From NCBI RefSeq assembly GCF_000582785.1, contig NZ_HG931175.1, positions 78,787-142,786 on the forward strand: DNA of 64,000 bases, given 5' to 3'. The DNA comes from Candidatus Blastococcus massiliensis AP3 (lineage in GTDB: Bacteria; Actinomycetota; Actinomycetes; Mycobacteriales; Geodermatophilaceae). The notes below the pieces were generated by a model that saw only the letters and a program-made list of their open reading frames with translations, was not told where the DNA came from and ran no database searches. A program made the position numbers and the translations under genes. How positions within the stretch are numbered: position 1 is the stretch's first letter; each line of letters begins with the position of its first letter. Of this stretch, positions 49,408 through 57,959 are shown in pieces.

Positions 49408-50610
49408 TCACCCTTCGAGCAGGGCAGCGAAGCGGTCGGCCGCCTCGCGACCCATGCCGGGGTGCACGTGCTGGTAGACGGTCAGCGTGATCGTGGCGCT
49501 CGCGTGGCCCAAGCGCTCTGAGACGACCTTGACCGGCACGCCGTCGGCCAGCAGGAGCGTGGCGTGGGTGTGGCGGAGGTCGTGCAGCCGGATCACCGGC
49601 AGCCGCTCCTCCCCCAGCGCTCGACGCGCCCGCGCGATATGGCCGGCGAAGTGGCGGGAGAACCGCTCAGGGTGCCGATGGGTGCCGTCGAAGTTGCTGA
49701 GCACGAGCGCCGAGTCGCGCACGAGATCGAGCGCCAACAGTCCGCGAGCGGCCCGGTAGGCACGAAGCGCGGCCACGGTGCCGGAGTCCAGGTCGACAAC
49801 GCGTGACCGGCCCGTCTTGGTGGGGCCCTCGACCAAGCGCTCGCCGGCGCCCTTGGTCTTCACGACGCCGACGCTGCGGCGGATGGCGAGGCGGCCGGCG
49901 TCCAAGTCGATGTCGCGCCAGCGCAGGGCCAGCGCTTCTCCGCGGCGCATCCCGGTGGCCGCTAGCAGCCGCCAGCCTATGGCGAGGTCCTCGTCATAGG
50001 CCTCCGCCCAGCTGAGGAACCGGCCAAGCTCGGCCGCGGTCCACGCCTGCATCTCCGGAGGACGCGCCTCCGATGGGCTCGGCGGTGTCGACCGGTCGGT
50101 CGGGTTGACCGAGAGCCGTCCCTGTGTGACCGCGTCACCCAGCGCCGACCGCAGGATGGTGTACACGTAGCGCACCGTTCGGGCGGAGAGACCGCCTTGG
50201 CCGTCCGCGCGGCCGGATTCCTCCAGTCTGCGCATCCATACGTCCACCGCTGGACCGGTGAGCCGGGCGACGGGCTGAGCGCCGAGGTACGGATCGATGT
50301 GCAGCCGGATGTTCTTCCGGTAGGAGGCGAGCGTGGCCGGGCCGAGCCGTTGGCCCTGGATCCACTCGGCGAGGTAGGCGTCGAGACGCTGCTTCGACGG
50401 CTCGACCCACTCCCCTACTTCGGTCTTGCGGATCTCCGCCCGCAGAGCCACCGCGGCGTCCTTCCTGGTCTTGAAGCCGCGTTTGAGGACGACGCGCTTC
50501 GTCCCGTCCGCCCGCTGGGCCGTGAACTTGATCAGAAAGCGGGGACCAGCCTTGGTCATGTATTCGCTGATGCCGCCCTCGCCCGCCTGACGTCGCCGTG
50601 GCTTCGCCAT
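49408..50610 (-). CDS. int: Tyrosine site-specific integrase
   Basis: A 400-aa phage-type integrase. An AP2-like arm-binding domain (residues 1-65) is followed by the SAM-like core-binding domain and the catalytic domain with Arg in GMRRGEAL, His-x-x-Arg in LHDLRHTHATLL, His in LGHASATIT and the nucleophile Tyr in TVYQHVH. The ATG at 50608-50610 has GGAGGT upstream. Its stop is 100 nt from the tRNA-Leu, the normal layout for an element that integrates at the tRNA 3' end. Confidence 0.95.
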   Translation of the reverse strand: MAKPRRRQAGEGGISEYMTKAGPRFLIKFTAQRADGTKRVVLKRGFKTRKDAAVALRAEIRKTEVGEWVEPSKQRLDAYLAEWIQGQRLGPATLASYRKNIRLHIDPYLGAQPVARLTGPAVDVWMRRLEESGRADGQGGLSARTVRYVYTILRSALGDAVTQGRLSVNPTDRSTPPSPSEARPPEMQAWTAAELGRFLSWAEAYDEDLAIGWRLLAATGMRRGEALALRWRDIDLDAGRLAIRRSVGVVKTKGAGERLVEGPTKTGRSRVVDLDSGTVAALRAYRAARGLLALDLVRDSALVLSNFDGTHRHPERFSRHFAGHIARARRALGEERLPVIRLHDLRHTHATLLLADGVPVKVVSERLGHASATITLTVYQHVHPGMGREAADRFAALLEG

Positions 50611-51693
50611 CGCAGACCTCCATCTTCGACCCCGCGAACCCGCTGTCAGCCGGATAACTGCTGCGGGCAGCCACTTGTAATGACCACAGAACAACCAGGT
50701 GTAGTCGGCCGAACGGCACCGGCTTGCATCTGTGGACACGCTTCGACGCTGTGGACGACGGTCAGGACGCAACCGCGTGGTGGAACGCCAATGCCCGTGC
50801 AACCTTCACGGGCGGCCTACCGAGCTCCTCGAGTCCTTCTCCGGTACGGCCACCCAGGGATGGTTCTCGCGCGGACGAAGTCGATCGCCTTGCCTCGGAC
50901 CTCGTTGACGCGACGAAGAGTGCGGACATGAGGGAGCGCGGTGAGATACCCGGACTTCCAAGCTGGCCATGCCGGTTCGATCCCGGTCACCCGCTCCACG
51001 TCCTGACCAGCTCGGATGCCCGTTTACGCAGCTCAGCCGGGCAGTGCCGCTCCTTCCGTGCCTTTACGGTGCCGACCCCTGTTGACCGCTGACCACCAGC
51101 TTTGGCCGGTGCTTAAGGCACGGATAAGGCACGAACACCGACTCCACGGCTGAGCCAGCCGGACGCGCGGTGGGGACACGCAGCTTGCCCCGGCGTCACC
51201 GCGACCGACTCAACGGTTCCGCGGGGTCCGCCCTTTCGAACAAGGCGCTGCGATCGCGATCCGACTCGCAACCCTGCCCAACCGGCGGATGCTTCGACGG
51301 CGCAGGAGTGGTGCCCTGGTGACCCATCCTGTCCCGCTCTGGGTTCGGTGGGGCACCGCCGGTGGACGCCCGTTGCACGCTCTGAGGAGGTCGGCCCGTG
51401 CGGTGGGTGCGAGCACCAATTTCTTCACTGGGAAAGGGCAGGAGTTCGGGAGGTCCATGCCGTACAACCCCTCGATCACAGGATCGTCGCCGCGAGTGAC
51501 TGCGGCACCGGTCCGGACGCGGCCAAGCGATGGGCGTCCGGCAGCCCACGGGTGTCCGCGCCGGCGAACGCGACAAGCCCGCCGTCTTAGGGTCCCGTCG
51601 TGTTGGTCGAGGCGCTAGATGTCGTGACCGCGGACGTTGTTTACAGTCGGCGTGGTGGCTTGATCACGAAGGAGACCTCCGGAAGGAGTGGCG
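50611..51693. other. Gene-poor stretch upstream of the integrase
   Basis: About 1.1 kb in which I find no convincing gene. It holds the integrase promoter region, the tRNA-Gly fragment at 50950-50998, and a short direct repeat of AAGGCACG near 51113-51133. Translated frames here have no recognisable protein features. Confidence 0.4.
50950..50998 (+). pseudogene. 3' fragment of tRNA-Gly (UCC)
   Basis: The stretch runs from the anticodon arm (CGGACTTCCAAGCTGG, with TCC in the loop) through a good T-arm (GCCGG-TTCGATC-CCGGT) to the acceptor end CACCCGCTCCA with encoded CCA. The D-arm and 5' acceptor strand GCGGGTG are not found upstream, and the anticodon stem has one mismatch. Fragments from anticodon loop to CCA are typical att cores left by integrases. 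Confidence 0.6.
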
Positions 51694-51903
51694 ATGTCTG
51701 ACGTAGCAATTCCAACCGGTGGTGGGGTCTCACCAAGCCGATTCTCGCCGACAAACTGTCACATGCCGTTCGACGACGACCCGTCCTGCCCAGCAGGTTC
51801 TAGCGGCCGCCCCAGGTACTCAAGAAGCACGTCCCGACGAAACCTAAGGGCGACGGCATCGTTTGGGCTCTGGGCGTACCTATCGAATTCCAGCATGTTG
51901 TAG
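51694..51903 (+). CDS. Possible small or truncated ORF
   Basis: An ATG at 51694 is preceded by the strong site GGAAGGAG and opens a frame of 69 codons (MSDVAIPTGGGVSPSRF). The frame runs antisense into the 3' end of the DUF262 gene from 51759 and loses any protein-like character there. It may be the 5' end of a gene cut off when the defence module was inserted, or a short real peptide. Confidence 0.25.
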   Translation: MSDVAIPTGGGVSPSRFSPTNCHMPFDDDPSCPAGSSGRPRYSRSTSRRNLRATASFGLWAYLSNSSML

Positions 51904-52853
51904 TTCGCGGCGGGGTCTTCCTGCAGAGCCTTGGCGCGGTTCTCCTGACGTTCACGATCGAACTCCTCGAACTGCTCACGCTGGAGATCGCTCGCCCATC
52001 CGTCCTCCATAGCCTGACGAACTACGAGGTAGTAAATGCTGGCCATGCCCACGGCCGAAAGCAGCTTGTCACGAGTCAGAAAGATGTCAGCCATCACGTC
52101 CATGACGGCGACGACACTCTGGCGCCATTCATCGAGCACGGTCGGGGCGGACTGCCGGGCGCCGCGCACGAAGCGGTCCAGGTAGGTCCTCTTTGTGTCC
52201 GCGACTCCACCGCGTTCTTCGAAGTGCAGGAACTTGGTTGCTATGTCGAAGTGGCGGTAACGGCGGTTGGCGTAAGGCAGCCGATCAACAAAGAATGTGT
52301 GAGAACTCAACTCCCTCGTGATCGCCGGAACGGGTCCGCCGAAGGCATTTCGCTTCTCGGCGGCATTAAGCGCCGAAGCCTCGTTCAGACGCAAGAACAT
52401 GTCTTCTATGACGTCGAGATCGTCAGTTTCGATTGTGACGACGTCCAGCTGATAGTTTAGGAACTGGTCAACCAGCCGGGGCAACCAGTGCCGGATCGCT
52501 TGAAAGGTCGCCGCCTCACCGTTAGGAAGGACGAGACCGTCGATCTGTGCGTCGGCGTCAAGCGAGAGGTCCCCGTCCATGAACGCCCAGATTGCTTCAA
52601 GCCGCTGACGCCCGTCGATCACCGTGTATGCGATGAGCCGCTCCCCTTGGTACTCGGGCGGGACAAGGGCCCTGAAGTACAACTTCGGGACGTCGAAGTC
52701 ATTGAAGATGCTGTCGATGAGCAGCTTGCGGCGCGACAGGGACCAGATGTCTCCTGCCCGCTGGTAGTCCGGATCGAGCTGGATGCGTTCGCGCAAAGCG
52801 GCGATGTCGCGGAGGGTCGAGGTCTTGAGCTGTCCTCTGATCAAGTTGGTCAC
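51759..52853 (-). CDS. DUF262 domain protein (ParB/Srx-like, GmrSD-N type)
   Basis: A 364-aa protein with the DUF262 domain in its first half: DPDYQRAGDIWSLSRRKLLI, PKLYFR and the key motif VIDGRQRLEAIWAF, where D-G-x-Q-R is the proposed nucleotide or catalytic site. The second half is helical (LNEASALNAAEKRNAF onward) and lacks the DUF1524 HNH domain of GmrD. DUF262 proteins occur in type IV restriction and other phage-defence systems. The GTG overlaps the FRG gene stop, so the pair is coupled. Confidence 0.85.
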   Translation of the reverse strand: MTNLIRGQLKTSTLRDIAALRERIQLDPDYQRAGDIWSLSRRKLLIDSIFNDFDVPKLYFRALVPPEYQGERLIAYTVIDGRQRLEAIWAFMDGDLSLDADAQIDGLVLPNGEAATFQAIRHWLPRLVDQFLNYQLDVVTIETDDLDVIEDMFLRLNEASALNAAEKRNAFGGPVPAITRELSSHTFFVDRLPYANRRYRHFDIATKFLHFEERGGVADTKRTYLDRFVRGARQSAPTVLDEWRQSVVAVMDVMADIFLTRDKLLSAVGMASIYYLVVRQAMEDGWASDLQREQFEEFDRERQENRAKALQEDPAANYNMLEFDRYAQSPNDAVALRFRRDVLLEYLGRPLEPAGQDGSSSNGM

Positions 52854-53626
52854 GGCAGTCGGTCCGCGACGCGTCGAGCGAGATGTTGCAGGTCTGGATA
52901 CATAGCGGCGGCGTTCACACCAAGTCGTTGCAGCTCTCGCGCCATCGCCGGCTTGGCAACGTCAGAAATCACATACTTGACCAGTGTGTCCGTAGAAGTC
53001 TCCTCAAGCGGTTGCGGGTCCTTATGCATTATGGTGAATACGCCGGTCTGCGCCCGGATGCGGTCAAAGCGACGTACCGCAGTCAGAGCCGCAGGCGCAA
53101 GATCGCGACCTGGCGCCGCTACCTCAGCGGGGGAATACCAGTCGGCCTCCTTGCTCGATCCACACAAGGGCACGTCCCACGGTTGACTGCTCGTGATCCT
53201 CGCTTGCGCATTCAACAGCTGCGGACGGAGCGCCCACAGCGAGGCGCCTTCGCCTGGCGAGGGCGGCAGATGTGCGTCGTCGAAGGCAAAGAACAGCGCG
53301 GCGAGCGGGGATTCGCTCCAGTCCAGCAGCCGAGTGGGAACACCGTAGTGCTGCATGAGGAACAGCCAGTCCCACTCGTTCAGTTCGCCGCCACGGACGT
53401 CCGCGCCGAATAACAGCGCCGTGGCGTCACGCTGGAACTCGGACATTAGTTCGCGTTCCATGTGAAGCCCGTTGCGCCGGGCGAGCGAGGACTGCAGGAC
53501 GTAGGACTGCCGAGCTTGCCCTCTGAACCAGACCAGTTCGTCGTCCGCGAACCTGGTGAGCAGGTCGCTTAGGAGCTCGCCGACCGACGCGATCGACACC
53601 TCGGTCAACGGTGCTGCGGTCGTCAC
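52850..53626 (-). CDS. FRG domain protein
   Basis: A 258-aa protein with an FRG domain over most of its length. The name-giving motif is VWFRGQARQSYVLQSSLAR (residues about 32-50), followed by the conserved MQHYGVPTRLLDWSESPLAAL. FRG proteins are frequent near restriction and toxin-like genes, but their activity is unknown. It is the upstream half of a two-gene unit with the DUF262 protein (GTGA overlap). GC content is lower than in the chromosomal genes. Confidence 0.85.
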   Translation of the reverse strand: MTTAAPLTEVSIASVGELLSDLLTRFADDELVWFRGQARQSYVLQSSLARRNGLHMERELMSEFQRDATALLFGADVRGGELNEWDWLFLMQHYGVPTRLLDWSESPLAALFFAFDDAHLPPSPGEGASLWALRPQLLNAQARITSSQPWDVPLCGSSKEADWYSPAEVAAPGRDLAPAALTAVRRFDRIRAQTGVFTIMHKDPQPLEETSTDTLVKYVISDVAKPAMARELQRLGVNAAAMYPDLQHLARRVADRLP

Positions 53627-53902
53627 GAGGGAAAGCTAGCGTGCCACGCCGATTGACGAGCCATCGACACCTGGGGTCCACGGCAGGAGGCGTGACGCTC
53701 GCAGTCCTGCGGCGAGCCTGTGGACAGCAGCGACGTCCTCGCGGCCGGGTGCCGGCGCCGACGCGCTTCCTCGGAGATCTCGAGATTCCCTCCTGTTATT
53801 CGCCAGTTCCCCCTCCAAGAGCCGGCCAGAGCGCGCAGCCGTCCTTCCGCTCCGGGGTCACCCTGTCGGAAACACGCGGCGCTGTCCGCGGCCGTGTGGG
53901 CC

Positions 53903-54241
53903 TCAACGCACGGCGGCCCGGAGGACGCGGTCGATGAGTTCACGCAGCGCCTCGGCGCTTCCGTCACCTGTTCTGTCTGCGGCCAATACCTCCCCGTCGT
54001 AGGCGTGCTCTGGGGCGAAGAGCGCCACTGCCCAGCCCTCGTGCTCAGCACGGGCCCAGGACAAGCTGTCCTCAGCGTCGGTGACTAGCAAAGTGTGTCC
54101 ACCGTCGAGGGGGATCTCAAGCGCGGCGTTCATCCCACCGGTCTGAGTGAAGGAGGCAGGCAGCCCTGCCGCGACCAAGGCGTCAATGACGTCCTGGTAC
54201 TCGGCCTGGCCAACGGCCATGGTCTCGTCATAGCTAAGCAA
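53903..54241 (-). CDS. Hypothetical protein, 112 aa
   Basis: A soluble acidic protein of the general form helix, short sheet, helix, with GGHTLLVTDAEDSLSWAR and EGWAVALFAPE in the middle. The TTG at 54239-54241 follows GGAGGAG at a good distance and is preferred; an ATG seven codons later is possible. I recognise no family. It lies between the HNH gene and the FRG-DUF262 pair on the same strand, and may belong to either. Confidence 0.55.
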   Translation of the reverse strand: MLSYDETMAVGQAEYQDVIDALVAAGLPASFTQTGGMNAALEIPLDGGHTLLVTDAEDSLSWARAEHEGWAVALFAPEHAYDGEVLAADRTGDGSAEALRELIDRVLRAAVR

Positions 54242-54297
54242 GGCGGTCTCCTCCCGGTCAGAGCGGCACCGACGGTATGGCGGGGTGGGGCCAGGAC

Positions 54298-55341
54298 TCA
54301 CGTGGCTCGCCGGCAGAGGGTGCTGTGTTCGGGTCGAACTGAGCGTGGCGCGCTACCGCTGTAGACATTGTCGCGATGCCAGGCGAGGTAGACATTGCCC
54401 GGAGCCACCGCGCCGGCCGGCAGCAGCAGCGCTTCCGCCAGTGGCGGTCGGCCGAATGCCGCCTGCGCGCCCGGACTGCCTTCGGCGGCGGCCGATGCGA
54501 TGTCGGGCGCGAGATGGATGCGCAAGCCACCGTTAACCATTAGAAGGCCTGTATCGAAGGCGACATCGTGCGTGGGACACGCCGTGAGCCCGTTTCGCGG
54601 GTCGAGGCGTTCAGCTGGCCGGCTGATCCGCCAGGGCTTGATGTGGCTCGCCACAAGCATCCGGCGGGCTCGCTCCCCCGCCGCCGTCACGCTGAGGCCG
54701 CAGAAGACGCACGCATGCCCGTGATTGCGCAGCACCTCGCCGGCGAACCTGTGCTGCCCGACGCGCGCCGCAGCGACAAGCAGACGTTCCGTCACCTGCT
54801 GGGCTAAGTCCGTGCGCTCAGTCGCCCAGTTGTCGGCCGCCGCCTGCACGGCCCCCTCGAGGTCCTCCAGCAGAAGCTCCTCCTGACCAAGAAGCAGCAG
54901 GTCACTGTCGTCGCCCTCAAGTAGTAGAAAGTCGGGCAGCCGATCCGCTTTGATGCCACTGTCGCGCGCTGCTTGCAGGAGTAGCCGGTAGGTGGTGGCG
55001 AGTTGACCAGGTGTGGCAAGAAGCCGGGCAGCGACCTCGATCTCGTGCCTGGCGCCGTTGCGGCGGCTGCCGTCGAGGTTCGCCATCTTCGCGAGCACGC
55101 TGCTGTTTGGGCGTCGGAAGAGGGCGGCCATGGCCGGGACGGGCTGCTCGGCGCGATGCGCAGTGCTCCCGCCGTACCGGCGATGGTTGACCAGCAAGCT
55201 GGCCGCGAGGCACATCAGCGTCTCCACGGGCGTGAAGTCGACCTGACGGCCGCTGACGGCGGGCTGTCGCGCGTCGATCACGCGCCACTGATTACGCGCT
55301 TCCGCGACGTTGATCGCGAGGTAGTCCTTGACGGTTCGCAC
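54298..55341 (-). CDS. HNH endonuclease
   Basis: A 347-aa protein whose C-terminal third is an HNH nuclease of the HNH_2 type: CVFCG zinc pair, ASHIKPWR with the first histidine, then NGLTACPTHDVAFDTGLL. The N-terminal 200 residues are helical with no known domain and may recognise DNA or a partner. Proteins of this kind act as restriction endonucleases. It lies 83 nt below the zinc-ribbon/HEPN-like gene, so it could be the effector nuclease of the neighbouring system. Confidence 0.82.
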   Translation of the reverse strand: MRTVKDYLAINVAEARNQWRVIDARQPAVSGRQVDFTPVETLMCLAASLLVNHRRYGGSTAHRAEQPVPAMAALFRRPNSSVLAKMANLDGSRRNGARHEIEVAARLLATPGQLATTYRLLLQAARDSGIKADRLPDFLLLEGDDSDLLLLGQEELLLEDLEGAVQAAADNWATERTDLAQQVTERLLVAAARVGQHRFAGEVLRNHGHACVFCGLSVTAAGERARRMLVASHIKPWRISRPAERLDPRNGLTACPTHDVAFDTGLLMVNGGLRIHLAPDIASAAAEGSPGAQAAFGRPPLAEALLLPAGAVAPGNVYLAWHRDNVYSGSAPRSVRPEHSTLCRRAT

Positions 55342-55424
55342 GCCCGCCCTTCCGGTGAATCACGGCATCCCGACGTAGATCACTGCCCAGCGCAGCGGCG
55401 CGCTCGAACGCGACCCCAGCTTGT

Positions 55425-56318
55425 TTAGACGTCGACTGCTCGTAGGAGCCGATCCAGTATCCCGTCGCGGCCGAGTACGCGGTCTCGACAGCGCAGGTAG
55501 TCGTCGGCGGTCAGGAGGTCCGTGTGAGCGGCGCGGTTGCGGACGTTCTTCGACAGGTCGGCGAGCACCGCTGGCAGCCCGTCGCCATCCAGCAACCAGG
55601 AGGCTGCGGTGCGGCTGCTCACGACCCTAAAGAGACTGCCTACCAGCGGACTCGTCTCGCGCCTCGAGCGGGAGCGAGCGGCGACACCGAGGGTGTACCC
55701 AAGCGCGCCGAGTTCAGGTGCCGGCGCTCGGCCCGCGCAGTAGCGAGCCACCCTCATCAGGTCCCTGTCCTTGAGGTCAGCAGCTAGGTCCAGTCCCGCG
55801 GTGGCGTCTTTCCACGGCTCGGCGATGCAGCGGACAACTTCCACCTCGACGGCCTTGCACAGGCAGATGATCGCGGCGGACCAGTCAAGGCCCGAGGTGT
55901 GACGCAGGGCTCCGCTGACGGCCTCGGCCGTCGCGAGCATCAGCTGAGCCTGAGCGCTAACCCTCGAGTAGACGGCTGCCTGCTCCTGCAGCCGACTCCG
56001 CGCATCGGCGATGTCGGACACCGGGACGTTCTTGGCGAGGAACTTGACGACCGCGAGATCGCGCTCGGCGGCCGGGAGGTCTCCGGCCCTTATGTCCCAC
56101 AGCGACAGAAGCAGTCCGTAGCAGCCGTTGCACAGCAGCCGCTCGGGATTGGCGTCGATGATCGTGACAAGTTTCGAGGTCTTCGACGATCCGCAGCGCC
56201 AGCAGGTGAACGTGCGCGACGCCGGCAACCTGTACTGCTGCAGGGGACCCCGGGCGACGTAGGTCCGGACAGCTGTGGCGAGCACCTCGCGTGCGGATCC
56301 GGCGCTCACTACAGGCAC
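55425..56318 (-). CDS. Zinc-ribbon protein with HEPN-like C-terminus
   Basis: A 297-aa protein. A four-cysteine zinc ribbon is formed by C39/C42 and C63/C66 (TCWRCGSS and LLCNGCYG). The rest is helical; near the end KNVRNRAAHTD gives an R-x4-H pattern (R260, H265) like the active site of HEPN ribonucleases. It starts 22 nt after the Dcm stop, so it should be in the same transcript. The HEPN call is from the motif alone and is tentative. Confidence 0.55.
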   Translation of the reverse strand: MPVVSAGSAREVLATAVRTYVARGPLQQYRLPASRTFTCWRCGSSKTSKLVTIIDANPERLLCNGCYGLLLSLWDIRAGDLPAAERDLAVVKFLAKNVPVSDIADARSRLQEQAAVYSRVSAQAQLMLATAEAVSGALRHTSGLDWSAAIICLCKAVEVEVVRCIAEPWKDATAGLDLAADLKDRDLMRVARYCAGRAPAPELGALGYTLGVAARSRSRRETSPLVGSLFRVVSSRTAASWLLDGDGLPAVLADLSKNVRNRAAHTDLLTADDYLRCRDRVLGRDGILDRLLRAVDV

Positions 56319-56340
56319 CGCCGGCCGACGCTAGCGCTCA

Positions 56341-57507
56341 TCACAGGCCGGTGTGCTCAAGCAGGGCGAGCCCGATGGTGGCGGCGACCTTGACCGCTAC
56401 GGCGTTGCCGATGACGCCCATGACGCGGGAGCGGGGGCCGGGGAACTGGTAGTCCTGCGGGAAGCCCTGCACGAGCGCGGCCTCGCGGACGCTGAGGTAC
56501 CGGACGCTGCCGTCGAGCTCGCGAAGCATCGCTTCGCCGCCCGCGACCCCGTGCACGCCCGCCTTGATCGTCTTGCTGGGCATGTCCATCGGGCTGCCGG
56601 TGTGCTTCGCGTAGGTGCGGGCGCCCGGGATTGCCCTGTGATCGGGCCACTCGGTGTCGTCGTCGGTCGCCATCGGCTCCGGCACGTTTCGGAGGGCGTC
56701 ACGGAGCGTCCGCCACCGCTCGAACTTCTCGTCCACCCCGGTGAGCTGGAGTCGCGCCACGTGACGGACCAGTCGGGCTGGGATAGTCGGCATCGGCAAC
56801 CCGTGCGCCTGCCAATAGGTGCCGGTGACGTACTGGTCATGCAGCAGCCGGTCACGGCTGTGTGTCGTCGAGATCTTGTCCCAGGTTCCGGCGCCGGCGA
56901 CGTCGGCGCGGATCGCGATAATGAAGACGCGCTTCCGGCTCTGCGGAACGCCGAGGTCAGCCGCGTCGACCTCTTCCTGGTAAATGCGGTAGGTGGGCTT
57001 CTCCTTCGATGCGCGGATCCGCTCGTGGTGGTGGTCCCAGAGCTCGTCGCTGTCGAGCGGCTTGATGTCCGGTCGGCGCAGCTGGTCCTTGACGTAGTCG
57101 AGGTACGGCTCGAACGTCGGGCGGAGCAGGCCGGGCACGTTCTCGAACACGACCAGTTCCGGGCGGAGCTTGCGCACGACCCGTAGCGCGGACGGAAACT
57201 GGTTGCGCTCGTCGCTGTCGCCGGCGTGCGTCCCAGCGAGGCTGAAAGGTTGGCACGGTGGCCCGCCTGCAACGAGCTGGACGGTGCCGCGTTCACCCAG
57301 CTCGTCAACGGCTTGGTTGACGTCATTCTCGATGACGCTGTCGGGCTTCCACAGGGTCGGCTGGCGTTCGGCGTTGTGCCGCAGGACCCGAGCGGCGGGC
57401 TTCCACCACTCGACGAGGCTCGTGTGCTCGAAGCCGGCTTCGCGCATGCCGAGTGCCATGCCGCCGCCGCCCGCGAACAATTCGACGGACTGCCTCACGT
57501 CGGTCAT
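56341..57507 (-). CDS. dcm: DNA (cytosine-5) methyltransferase
   Basis: A 388-aa m5C methyltransferase. Motif I is ELFAGGGGMALGM, motif IV GGPPCQPFSLAG with nucleophile C85, motif VI ENVPG, motif VIII PQSRKRVF and motif X GNAVAVKVAATI. The target-recognition region (residues about 200-330) is of ordinary length. The ATG overlaps the Vsr stop (ATGA). It would mark host DNA for the restriction genes upstream. The recognised sequence cannot be derived. Confidence 0.95.
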   Translation of the reverse strand: MTDVRQSVELFAGGGGMALGMREAGFEHTSLVEWWKPAARVLRHNAERQPTLWKPDSVIENDVNQAVDELGERGTVQLVAGGPPCQPFSLAGTHAGDSDERNQFPSALRVVRKLRPELVVFENVPGLLRPTFEPYLDYVKDQLRRPDIKPLDSDELWDHHHERIRASKEKPTYRIYQEEVDAADLGVPQSRKRVFIIAIRADVAGAGTWDKISTTHSRDRLLHDQYVTGTYWQAHGLPMPTIPARLVRHVARLQLTGVDEKFERWRTLRDALRNVPEPMATDDDTEWPDHRAIPGARTYAKHTGSPMDMPSKTIKAGVHGVAGGEAMLRELDGSVRYLSVREAALVQGFPQDYQFPGPRSRVMGVIGNAVAVKVAATIGLALLEHTGL

Positions 57508-57959
57508 GCCGCTGTTGTCCGCAGACGCGGGCCGTCGGAGCGCACGGCGTCCGCGACGAGGTCGGTGACAGCGGAGAGGTCGCGCTCGATGTCGCTCTCC
57601 CAGCAGCGCAGGACGGTCCAGCCGGCGCACGTCAGCGTGGCCGTGACTTCGAGGTCCCGAGCGATGTTGCGACGGATCTTCGCGAGCCAGAAGGGTGCGT
57701 TGCCGCCACGGCCGTAGTAGGCGTCGAAGCTTTCAAAGCCGCGGGTGCGCCAGGCGTTCCCGTGCCAGTAGTCCCCGTCGACGAACACGACGACCTTCGC
57801 GGGCCCGAACACGATGTCGGGCTTGCCGGGCAGCGCGGTCCGGAGCCGGTAGCGCAGTCCTCGGCCGTGCAGCGCTTTGCGCAGCGCGAGTTCAGGCTTT
57901 GTGTCGCGGTTGCGGACGGCGCTCATGATCCGTCGGGTCGTGTCGGGGTGGCGGCTCAT
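57504..57959 (-). CDS. vsr: Very short patch repair (Vsr)-type endonuclease
   Basis: A 151-aa nuclease of the Vsr fold. The start MSRHPDTTRRIMSAVRNRDT and TKPELALRKALHGRGL are characteristic; the metal Asp is in LPGKPDIVF (D48) and the active-site segment is VVFVDGDYWHG with H66. The zinc ligands of E. coli Vsr (GCFWH-x-H-x-x-C) are changed, so this is a smaller variant. It may repair T:G mismatches made by the methyltransferase, or serve as the restriction nuclease. Confidence 0.9.
   Translation of the reverse strand: MSRHPDTTRRIMSAVRNRDTKPELALRKALHGRGLRYRLRTALPGKPDIVFGPAKVVVFVDGDYWHGNAWRTRGFESFDAYYGRGGNAPFWLAKIRRNIARDLEVTATLTCAGWTVLRCWESDIERDLSAVTDLVADAVRSDGPRLRTTAA

Noticed and set aside
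50817-50999. Small protein containing VTGIEPAWPAWKSG
   Set aside because: This is the antisense translation of a tRNA-Gly-like sequence and not a real protein.
51759-52853. Full GmrSD type IV restriction enzyme
   Set aside because: Only the DUF262 part is present; the DUF1524 HNH domain is missing, and the partner is an FRG protein.
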